Below, in pieces: positions 37,619 through 44,758 of a stretch of DNA of 64,000 nt. Where the stretch lies: contig JAKPFN010000007.1 of NCBI GenBank assembly GCA_029551395.1, positions 1 through 64,000 of the forward strand, read 5' to 3'. The notes beneath the pieces are model-generated. The model searched no databases. It worked only from the letters and a program-made list of their open reading frames with translations, and had not been told where the DNA came from. Numbering within the stretch: position 1 is the first letter of the stretch; the number at the start of each line of letters is the position of its first letter. The DNA comes from Armatimonadota bacterium (lineage in GTDB: Bacteria > Armatimonadota > UBA5829 > DTLH01). The position numbers were made by a program, and so were the translations under genes.

Positions 37619-38593
37619 TTATTTTGGTTCTGCTTCCCTGAGTTCGGCGGCCTTTTCTTCAGCCAGTGTATCGTTTATGAATACACCCGCGCCGGATTCG
37701 GACCCAGCCAGATACTTCAGTTTCTGAGGTGTCCGGTACGGCGGATAGAACTCTATATGGAAGTGATAGTAATCATGATTTTCCCCATCTGTGGGAGTTT
37801 GATGCAGCACCATCATATACGGGAGCGACATATTCCAAAGATTATCGTATTTAGCGAGCATTATTTTGAGGATGTTCGCCAAATCAGACTTTTCTTTCTC
37901 CGAAAAATCGGTCAGGCAGCCCATGTGTCCCTTCGAGAAGATGTGAACCTCATACGGGTAGCGGGCATAGAACGGGATAGCTGCCATGAATGAATCGTTC
38001 TCGATGACAATGCGCCTGCCGTCTTTCTTTTCTTCTTCGATGATATCGCAAATCAGGCACCGGCCTGTTTTTTCTTTATGCTCGCGTGAAGCGTCAAGCT
38101 CTCGCTGAATCATCGGCGGGATGAACGGATAAGCGTAGATTTGACCATGCGGATGGGTAATCGTAACGCCAATCTCTTTGCCTTTGTTTTCGAAAATAAA
38201 GACATAATCTATGTAGTCTTTGGCGCCAAGTTCTTCATACCTGTCTGTCCAGACCTCTATCAAATTGCGTATATCTTCTTCGCTCTCCTGAGCAAGCGAA
38301 CCTTCATGGTTTGACGAATATAGAACGACCTCGCAGACGCCATTTGCAGGTCTGACCTTGTAAAGCTCTGTAGGCTCGACTGCCTCCGGCGGGGCCGGAT
38401 ATTGAAGCGACGGGAACTTGTTTTGGAAAACTACTATTTCGTAGTCTTCGGACGGGACCTCGGTAGGAAACGCTCCCGGTTTGGTAGGGCAGAGAGGACA
38501 GTAATCCTTTGGGGGCATAAAGGTGCGGTCCTGCCGATGAGTTGCTGTTATAACCCACTCTCTCAAAAGCGGATGCCATCTAAGTTCGGACAT
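37619..38593 (-). CDS. galT: Galactose-1-phosphate uridylyltransferase
   Basis: A 324-residue enzyme with the active site HPHGQIYAYPF (catalytic His), the N-terminal zinc cysteines CPLCPTKPGAFP and the C-terminal HFHIEFYPP histidines. It swaps UMP between UDP-glucose and galactose-1-phosphate. GGGGAG lies 8 nt before the ATG. Followed by the radical SAM gene after 105 bp, which contains AGGGAACAGGAGAACGGGA-like purine repeats. Confidence 0.95.
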   Translation of the reverse strand: MSELRWHPLLREWVITATHRQDRTFMPPKDYCPLCPTKPGAFPTEVPSEDYEIVVFQNKFPSLQYPAPPEAVEPTELYKVRPANGVCEVVLYSSNHEGSLAQESEEDIRNLIEVWTDRYEELGAKDYIDYVFIFENKGKEIGVTITHPHGQIYAYPFIPPMIQRELDASREHKEKTGRCLICDIIEEEKKDGRRIVIENDSFMAAIPFYARYPYEVHIFSKGHMGCLTDFSEKEKSDLANILKIMLAKYDNLWNMSLPYMMVLHQTPTDGENHDYYHFHIEFYPPYRTPQKLKYLAGSESGAGVFINDTLAEEKAAELREAEPK

Positions 38594-38695
38594 TTACTTT
38601 TTCTCCCCGGATTTCTTGCAATTGCACTTATTGAAGCTGTAGTAGATCAGAGTCCTTCCCCCGGAGATCTCTATCTTTTCCTTCTTCATCTCCAT
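38594..38695 (-). CDS. Small conserved-looking ORF directly upstream of galT
   Basis: A 33-codon frame (ATG 38695; ATG 38689 is also in frame) that ends exactly where galT begins, with GGAGG about 14 nt upstream. It contains IEISGGRTLIYYSF, which resembles short proteins with a GGR-x-LIYY-x-F core seen beside other genes in diverse bacteria, and two cysteines (CNC). Probably co-translated with galT. Confidence 0.4.
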   Translation of the reverse strand: MEMKKEKIEISGGRTLIYYSFNKCNCKKSGEKK

Positions 38696-38844
38696 AATAA
38701 ATTGATAAAACCTCCATGCAGCGAAAAACGAGCCTATCTCCCGGCCCGCCTGTGCTTGTTTACATGTTACTACCTCACAGGGAAGGATAGCAAGAGGCAG
38801 AAAGGGAAAGCAGAAAGAGTAAAGTGAAAAGTGGAAAGTTATAT

Positions 38845-38892
38845 GCGTCGGCGCGCGCTTTTTGCGCCTACGCCCAGTTATGAGTCTCAATC
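38845..38892. repeat. Dispersed hairpin repeat, copy 2 (with tail)
   Basis: GCGTCGGCGC and GCGCCTACGC pair with one mismatch around a 9-nt loop (38845-38873), followed by CAGTTATGAGTCTCAATC, which also follows copy 3 at 41868-41913. The purine-rich tract upstream (38795-38840) resembles GAAAGTGGAAAGT. The rest of the 38696-39307 gap holds the small RNA described next. Confidence 0.75.
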
Positions 38893-39045
38893 ATCACTCA
38901 TCCTGGAAATCCGTCTATTATCAACTCGTCCGGGTAATCTATTCAGCTATCTACTCCCTCAGTAAAGCAGATTCAATTGGCAACTGCCTTCAATGTTTGC
39001 AGTGGGTTCTTTTCTGCTATTTTTGGCATGAAGTAGAAGAAGTAC

Positions 39046-39150
39046 AAAAAAAAATGCCCGTCCAGTTCTGCTAGACGGGTTTGCGAAGGTTTTAGCCTTC
39101 TCAAATTGCCACAACACATTAGGAAGGAGAAAAAGATGTTTTTTCTCTAT
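39046..39150 (-). ncRNA. Candidate sigma54-dependent small RNA
   Basis: About 105 nt on the minus strand. Three hairpins: GAGAAAAA/TTTTTCTC at the 5' end (39126-39148), GAAGGC-TAAAA-CCTTC in the middle (39084-39100), and CCCGTC...GACGGG (39057-39079) followed by nine Ts, an intrinsic terminator. There is no open frame on this strand. Its start is predicted 12 bases after a perfect sigma54 promoter. The opposite strand reads as AAGGAG plus a 10-codon frame (39136-39168), so a leader-peptide reading is the alternative. Confidence 0.6.
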
Positions 39151-39160
39151 AAAAGATATA

Positions 39161-39176
39161 TGCAATAATCGTGCCA
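39161..39176 (-). promoter_or_regulatory. Perfect sigma54 (-24/-12) promoter
   Basis: On the minus strand TGGCACGATTATTGCA matches the consensus TGGCACG-N4-TTGC at every conserved position, with GG and GC 12 bases apart as required. The predicted transcript is the small RNA at 39046-39150. Confidence 0.7.
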
Positions 39177-39307
39177 ATTGCCCGTACTTTTACCAGAGGT
39201 GAAATAAAATTATTTTTTAAATCCTGCACTGTACTAATTATTTGCCTGGTTGATTGCAGAGCAGGATTTGCGGGTACATTTTTAATGTCAGAGTTCAGGA
39301 GATGGGC

Positions 39308-40015
39308 ATGAAAAAACATGTCATGGGTCTGGTAGACCGGCAACTGGGACAATCGCGAGCGCTTCAACGGGCAGCACTCAATACAACAGGGCTTGGAGAG
39401 CCGCCTCCAGAGCCAGGGCCTGTCATTACAATCTCCAGGCAGCTTGGTTCAGGCAGCCGTCAGGTTGCGCAAAGGCTGGTTGAACGGCTGGGATGGAGTC
39501 TGTGGGACAAGGACTTGGTCGATGCCATAGCCAAAGATGCAGATGTCGACCGATGGATAGTCGAGACATTCGACGAAAAAACCATCTCAGAAATAGATGT
39601 CCTGGCACGTACTCTGACGGGCCAGTATGAATTCGGCGGGTTTATGTATGGTCAACATCTGGCCAAGGTGCTGCTTGCGGTTGCAAGGCATGGTTATGCA
39701 ATCATCCTGGGCAGAGGAGCGAACTTTCTTCTGACAGGTGCTCTCAATATCCGTCTGGTTGCAAGCGAAGAGGTTCGTATCACTAACTTGATGGATTACG
39801 GTGAACTCTCGCGTGAAGAAGCGCTCGACCGGATTCGGCAGACTGACAAGGAACGCGCTGATTTTATCCGCAAGGTCTACCTGAAGGATATCGAAGACCC
39901 TCTTGCTTACGATGTCGTAATCACTGTTGACAACTTCGGAATAGAAGGTGCGGTTGAGATTATTCTTACGGCCTACCAGGCGAAGTATGAGAAGAAGGAG
40001 AAGAAAGAGGAGTAA
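39308..40015 (+). CDS. Cytidylate kinase-like protein (AAA/Cytidylate_kin2 type)
   Basis: About 235 residues from ATG 39308 with AGGAG 6 nt upstream (ATG 39302 would leave a 1-nt spacing and 39254 is too far). PGPVITISRQLGSGSRQVAQ is a P-loop of the cytidylate-kinase-like family, then WDKDLVDAIA, and IILGRGANFLL. These proteins have the fold of CMP kinase but unsettled substrates. The C terminus is a lysine and glutamate tail. Alone in its transcription unit. Confidence 0.8.
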   Translation: MKKHVMGLVDRQLGQSRALQRAALNTTGLGEPPPEPGPVITISRQLGSGSRQVAQRLVERLGWSLWDKDLVDAIAKDADVDRWIVETFDEKTISEIDVLARTLTGQYEFGGFMYGQHLAKVLLAVARHGYAIILGRGANFLLTGALNIRLVASEEVRITNLMDYGELSREEALDRIRQTDKERADFIRKVYLKDIEDPLAYDVVITVDNFGIEGAVEIILTAYQAKYEKKEKKEE

Positions 40016-40021
40016 TTCAGG

Positions 40022-40696
40022 CTATCTCGGCGCGCCAGTCTCTATCCACTGCCTGATAATATCCTTACTTTCCTCCCAAGCATCTCCTCCGGTGTGCTTT
40101 GTAAGTGCAGCGCCTATTGTGAAGTAAGGGCTGTTCAATGGTTGGTCTGGTATGACCCAGGATTCAGCGATAATCCTGTCATAGTCAATCATAGGACCTT
40201 GATGGCAGCCGCTGCATCGCACAAGGGCTATCGGATAGATATCGTCAGTGAAGGTCAGAAGGCTGCCTGCAAAGTTTTCACCTACGGTGTTGAAACTGAG
40301 TACATAAGGGCTGGACAGCGGGACTTCGAATATTGATTCTGCGCTTGTGGTTATCTCTATCTTATAGGTGGTTCCAGGTTCAAATCCGCTTGGGAACGTT
40401 ACTTCCAAAGTCTGATTGTTTTGCCAGTTGAACTGAGGCGGACCTTCTACTTCAGGAGTTATTCTGAATGAGTCTTCGACGCTCGACCTCAGCATAGGCT
40501 GGTCGAAGCTGATTCTGACAACTGCAGGACTGACATCAATCTCCGAAGCGTTTTGTGCCGGAGTAGTTCGGGTTACGGTTGGAGCTGAGTGCGTGCATCC
40601 GCCGATTATGGTCATAACAGCAAGCACTATCATCGCAAAGGTAGCTGCAGCATGAGTATGAACTCGACTACCAGCCAATTGATGGTCTCCTTTCAC
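40022..40696 (-). CDS. Lipoprotein with Ig-like (Big_5) domain and heme-binding motif
   Basis: A 224-residue lipoprotein: a signal with a lipobox near IIGGC (about residue 34), an Ig-like Big_5 domain with DVSPAVVRISFDQPML, and a C-terminal part with VRCSGCHQG, a CxxCH c-type heme site. It should be an extracytoplasmic cytochrome-like electron carrier or sensor. Its 3' end lies 7 bp from the end of the convergent gene at 40015. Confidence 0.72.
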   Translation of the reverse strand: MKGDHQLAGSRVHTHAAATFAMIVLAVMTIIGGCTHSAPTVTRTTPAQNASEIDVSPAVVRISFDQPMLRSSVEDSFRITPEVEGPPQFNWQNNQTLEVTFPSGFEPGTTYKIEITTSAESIFEVPLSSPYVLSFNTVGENFAGSLLTFTDDIYPIALVRCSGCHQGPMIDYDRIIAESWVIPDQPLNSPYFTIGAALTKHTGGDAWEESKDIIRQWIETGAPR

Positions 40697-40776
40697 TGCC
40701 TGTCGGAATAGTCAGCGCCTTTGGCTAAGTACCCTGTTGCAGTGAGGGTAAAACATCTGCACGCGGCTATGTGAGT

Positions 40777-41751
40777 CTATTCAGCCCACGAATTTCTGAA
40801 ATATGAGATGAGCCAGACAGTAAGTATGACTGCTGCCGCGCCAGCACCGATGAAGAACCACAAGTGAGAGGAATTGCGAGGTTTTTGAGGTGTCATTTCA
40901 ATACCCAGGACTTTTCTGGCATCTACATCGCCGGTCTCAACAGCGTTTTTTACATAACTAAACAGCTTTTCCTGGCCTACTTTTTCCTCGATATACTTGA
41001 ACGAGTAGAATTTCCGCTTATACTCCTCTGGAATGACCATTTTGACCATATTAGGGTCGCCAGTCTTGCCGTAGAGCTTGGATGCCTTGCCTGTTGAGAA
41101 ATATACGGCTGCAGCTTCCTGGAACCAGATTGGGAGGGCTTTCGGGCAGGCCAGAGTGATGTAAGCATGAACCATTTCATGTGCCAGATTGTCTTCCAGT
41201 TCGTCATGGTATTCGGATTCGAGCAGAGCAATGTATCTTCCCTGAAGTGTTACGCCCCGCACGGTTGATTCTGTGGACTGGTCGAGCGTTTCCCATGAAG
41301 CAGTGACCTCAGACGGCATAGCATCAGTAGATGGATATTTTCTGACATAAACAAACCCCGGCGGAGGAGCGATTTTGACCTCATCCCTAAGTTGTACGAC
41401 GGACTTGATGCTGCTCGTGGATAGAAGGTAGCAGTCTCCTTTGAGGAATTCAGCAGCTAAAGCAGCCTGATGCCGTATTGCAAGGTGGTGCGGGTTGAGA
41501 TGCCCTGCAGCATCCAACTCGTTTACGATTTTTGCACATTCATCTGCGAATGCTCTGGCGGATTTTTGGTCGGAAAAGTTGGGATTTCGCAGGTGGTCAG
41601 CCCGGTTTTCAGCGATGAGGCGAGCCAGCGTAGGACAGCGGGCCAACACAGGGTCAACACCCTGGTGAGTTTCGTTGCCAGGAATCAATACCTGTGCCCG
41701 GATAGGTTGAGCTATTACAAAGATGAATAAAACCGCTGCCAGTTTCAGCAC
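40777..41751 (-). CDS. Putative secreted zinc metallopeptidase (HExxH)
   Basis: A 324-residue protein with a signal peptide (residues 1-19), the zinc motif LAHEMVHAY (HExxH), and WFQEAAAVYFS about 20 residues later, whose Glu can be the third ligand, as in gluzincin-type enzymes. A C-terminal hydrophobic helix (about 300-318) anchors it. It lies 80 bp upstream of the heme lipoprotein gene on the same strand, so the two may work together at the envelope. Confidence 0.72.
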   Translation of the reverse strand: MLKLAAVLFIFVIAQPIRAQVLIPGNETHQGVDPVLARCPTLARLIAENRADHLRNPNFSDQKSARAFADECAKIVNELDAAGHLNPHHLAIRHQAALAAEFLKGDCYLLSTSSIKSVVQLRDEVKIAPPPGFVYVRKYPSTDAMPSEVTASWETLDQSTESTVRGVTLQGRYIALLESEYHDELEDNLAHEMVHAYITLACPKALPIWFQEAAAVYFSTGKASKLYGKTGDPNMVKMVIPEEYKRKFYSFKYIEEKVGQEKLFSYVKNAVETGDVDARKVLGIEMTPQKPRNSSHLWFFIGAGAAAVILTVWLISYFRNSWAE

Positions 41752-41812
41752 GAATCAGTCCTCCAGTTCATCTTACGCAGCCTGCCAGTCAGAAGTTCCG
41801 CAAGTGCGGAAC

Positions 41813-41864
41813 GCGGAATGCGGAGTGCGGAATGAAGGGAAAGTAACGAGTTTCGAGTGATGAG
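41813..41864. repeat. Purine-rich dispersed repeat, copy A
   Basis: GCGGAATGCGGAGTGCGGAA followed by TGAAGGGAAAGTAACGAG and TTTCGAGTGATGAG. Almost the same 51 bp recur at 44695-44745 on the other side of the GH116 gene. Confidence 0.75.
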
Positions 41865-41867
41865 TAT

Positions 41868-41913
41868 GCGTCGGCGCGGTTTTTGCGCCGACGCTCAGTT
41901 ATGAGTCTCAATC
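41868..41913. repeat. Dispersed hairpin repeat, copy 3 (with tail)
   Basis: GCGTCGGCGC and GCGCCGACGC form a perfect 10-bp stem (loop GGTTTTT), followed by TCAGTTATGAGTCTCAATC. It is directly behind copy A of the purine-rich repeat. Confidence 0.8.
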
Positions 41914-42003
41914 CGCATCTGCAAAAAAACCATCTTTTCCTGTCTTCTCTTATTTAGAGTTTTCCTCGTTTCCCCTAGTTCCGCGTTATATAATCTGTTC
42001 TTC

Positions 42004-44628
42004 TTAGTTGACTTTGATGGTTAGCTGCTGATTGGTTTGGATTGTTATTGGGATTTTGAATGTTATATTGATGTTTTCGGCTTCATAGTCCCAGTTGACA
42101 TCTGCTGGTTTGCCGTCGATTTTGACCTCTACTGCATTTGGACGCTTGTTTTTATGAAAAGTGAAGTTGAACTGGTTTATCTGCAGACTTCCCCAGGCCA
42201 GCGTAAGCGTCTCAATCTGAGAATCTGATGCCCTTTGTTCAGAGAATGTTCCCCAACCGCCGGATGTTATAAAGAATGCCTTAAATCCGTTGCCGTAGAG
42301 CTTCGGAGATACTGTTATGGCAGCCTGGGAGGCATCGTAGTGCCATCCTGAGATGGATTCCAGCAGGTACCAACTGGACATCGGTCTTGCGTAGTGGTCT
42401 CCGCATTCTACCTCGTTCCACGGGTTGCGCTCTGTGCCGTCATAACGGTCTCTGGCAGCTTTGACTATCTGCAATCCTTCGTCTACCAGACCTTCGTGTA
42501 TCATGAGACCAGCTACTTCGTATTCAACTCCCGTCCATACTTCATCTGCGTAGTCGATGGCCTTTTTAGCTGGACGCCCGCCTTTGGGCCAGGTGCAGTT
42601 CAGGAGGCCCATATCGTGCGGGCTTGCATAAATACGCTGCTGCTCGAAACCTTTGAAATCGTGCCGGAAGTTGTTTTGGTAGATGCTCCTCAACGTGGAT
42701 TTGACATGCTCCGGCGGCAGAATGTAACCAAGCCCCAGTATGTGCGCCCACCACTGGCCTATGAACTGGTCTGAAAGGCATCCTCGGCCGTACTGCATCT
42801 CCTGGTGCTCGTTTTCATCGTAGATTTGGATGTAGTAGTCGCCATCGAAAGTCTCATCATCCAAATTGCGCTTTCCTGCCTCAAAACGGTTATGATACTG
42901 CTGCACAAGCTCAGGTTCATCCATGATAAGCGCCATTTTTTCGGCAGCCAGAAGCGCAGCGAGGTAAAGCCCCGTGATGAAGCTGTTTCGGCCGTAAACG
43001 TTACAGTCGTAGGTGTTCCACTGGGCGCCGTCCATAACGCCGTCTTCATCGCTGTCCCATCTGGTCATGGCGTAGGCCATCGCTCGCTTGACTCTGGGCC
43101 AAAGACCTGCCAGGAAGTCCTTATCTCCGGAAAGAAGGTATTCCCGACAGGTTTTGAGCACGGTTCCACACTGACCATCAGCAGCGACGCCTTCTTTCCA
43201 TCTGGGAAGGTAAGTCGGCAGCACAGTGCGGTGAGGGATTTCACCGTCATCGAGCAGTTGGGCTACCAGGTCGGTCTCGCGCATCGTCCTTTCCAGGTCA
43301 GGGAACAGGCGGGAAAGCGTCATCTCGTAGTTCCAGACGTGAGTGCAGTTGAGCGGGCAGCATCCTCCGGTCCTTTGCCATGATGTGCTTGCCCCGTGGC
43401 AGCCTTCAAAAGCATGAAACTTTCCGTCTTCGTTCCAGAGGCATGTGGGGCTGCGGATTGTCGATATCTGGCTTGAAATGCAGTCCAAAAACCAGTAGGG
43501 CAGCGTGCTATCGTAGAAAGTGCTGCGGAAAAGGAGTGTTTCATCTACCAGCCTGTCGAAATTGTAGATAACATAGTCTACGACTTCTCTGGCGTTTCCG
43601 AACCAACCGCAGTAAGCGTTGCCAATCCAGAACAGGCTCTTTTTGTCTGCTACACCAAGCCAGTCCTGCTTCCAGTTTACATAATGGTTAGGGAAATGCC
43701 AGGTGTAGATGAATGTGATTTGTCTGGTCTCGCCAGGGGCAAGTTCTACAGGCACTGCAAGTGCTGAGTTGAAAGTTTTCCCTCTTGGGCTGGGTTTGGA
43801 AGTCTCTATGTTAGCCAAAACACCGTCTGAAGCGAAATCTGTCCAGAATGCCTGAAGGTCATCCCAGGCTGCAAGCGCTGTTGCATCATCTGACAGTGTT
43901 CCGAGGACCATCGTTCCGGCAGTTGGGCTGTATTCCGGCAGGTCAGGGTTATCCATGACAATCAAGGTGCAGCCGTTGTCTCTGATTACCTCGTTTCTAT
44001 TGCCTCCGTAGCCTGAGAAGCTGGTCCCATGGATGTCTCCCAGGCCATCATAGCCTGCAGCGTTCTGCAACGCGGCTGCGATGGAGGCTTTCAACAGCAC
44101 ATTGCACGGGTTATGCAGCGAAAATCTGAAGATAATTGCAGGCAGGCCGGAGTCTTTGGAGTTCAACGGGACAAACGGGGAGAATGCCTGTAGGCTGACC
44201 TCTACCGGAAGGCTGTCATCTTTATATGCTACTTCAGCTATGGGGTATTCTCCGACGAACTCCGTTGCCTCAACTCCAGGAAGCTCTTTCAGAAGCCGTT
44301 TTGACTCCTCTGGTACGATATAATCATTGACTGAAGGCACAGGCGGGAACTCTTCATCATACAATGCACTGGACTGGAGGACTCTTGCGACTGGTTCAGC
44401 ATCACCAGCCTTAGCCCAGACGGCGAAAAAGCTGTCAGGAACCATTGCAAGGTGGTTTGCGACGTTGAAAATCTGCCACTGACGAAGCGACCCGTCGCCT
44501 GCAAGTGCAATAGTGCCTGCGCCTATACCGCCAAGCGGCATTGCGACGGACCTCAACCTCTCGTTTCGATACACTCGCTCTCTGCCACCTGTCATCAGTT
44601 CCTGTTTCCACTGTTCGAAATCCCGCAT
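42004..44628 (-). CDS. GH116 family glycosidase (bile-acid beta-glucosidase / GBA2-like)
   Basis: About 874 residues, the length of bacterial GH116 enzymes. PLGGIGAGTI opens the N-terminal domain, the catalytic (alpha/alpha)6 domain carries HVWNYE (nucleophile Glu) and VECGDHY (acid/base Asp), and the aspartate-rich WDSDEDGVMD segment is present. GH116 members cleave beta-glucosides or beta-xylosides including glucosylceramide. No signal peptide is seen, so it is probably cytoplasmic. ATG 44628 has GGAGG 8 nt upstream; a TTG at 44643 is less likely. Confidence 0.9.
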   Translation of the reverse strand: MRDFEQWKQELMTGGRERVYRNERLRSVAMPLGGIGAGTIALAGDGSLRQWQIFNVANHLAMVPDSFFAVWAKAGDAEPVARVLQSSALYDEEFPPVPSVNDYIVPEESKRLLKELPGVEATEFVGEYPIAEVAYKDDSLPVEVSLQAFSPFVPLNSKDSGLPAIIFRFSLHNPCNVLLKASIAAALQNAAGYDGLGDIHGTSFSGYGGNRNEVIRDNGCTLIVMDNPDLPEYSPTAGTMVLGTLSDDATALAAWDDLQAFWTDFASDGVLANIETSKPSPRGKTFNSALAVPVELAPGETRQITFIYTWHFPNHYVNWKQDWLGVADKKSLFWIGNAYCGWFGNAREVVDYVIYNFDRLVDETLLFRSTFYDSTLPYWFLDCISSQISTIRSPTCLWNEDGKFHAFEGCHGASTSWQRTGGCCPLNCTHVWNYEMTLSRLFPDLERTMRETDLVAQLLDDGEIPHRTVLPTYLPRWKEGVAADGQCGTVLKTCREYLLSGDKDFLAGLWPRVKRAMAYAMTRWDSDEDGVMDGAQWNTYDCNVYGRNSFITGLYLAALLAAEKMALIMDEPELVQQYHNRFEAGKRNLDDETFDGDYYIQIYDENEHQEMQYGRGCLSDQFIGQWWAHILGLGYILPPEHVKSTLRSIYQNNFRHDFKGFEQQRIYASPHDMGLLNCTWPKGGRPAKKAIDYADEVWTGVEYEVAGLMIHEGLVDEGLQIVKAARDRYDGTERNPWNEVECGDHYARPMSSWYLLESISGWHYDASQAAITVSPKLYGNGFKAFFITSGGWGTFSEQRASDSQIETLTLAWGSLQINQFNFTFHKNKRPNAVEVKIDGKPADVNWDYEAENINITFKIPITIQTNQQLTIKVN

Positions 44629-44694
44629 CTTCGTTACCTCCAATCCTCCAATGAATGGTTTGACTTTTAGGAGCAGATATCCTACCGATGAAAT

Positions 44695-44745
44695 GCGGAA
44701 TGCGGAGTGCGGAATGAAGGGAAGTGATGAGTTTCGAGTGATGAG
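44695..44745. repeat. Purine-rich dispersed repeat, copy B
   Basis: GCGGAATGCGGAGTGCGGAA, TGAAGGGAAGTGATGAG and TTTCGAGTGATGAG; the near-identical partner of 41813-41864. It lies in the promoter region of the GH116 gene, 14 bp before the left end of the insertion sequence. Confidence 0.75.
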
Positions 44746-44758
44746 GAACTACCCTCGA

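Noticed and set aside
38696-38890. A 98-residue minus-strand frame upstream of galT
   Set aside because: Its 5' two thirds run through the dispersed hairpin repeat and purine tract; only the last 33 codons look like a gene.
39136-39168. Ten-codon plus-strand leader peptide
   Set aside because: AAGGAG precedes an ATG, but the frame is very short and the opposite strand carries a better-supported promoter and terminator; kept only as an alternative.
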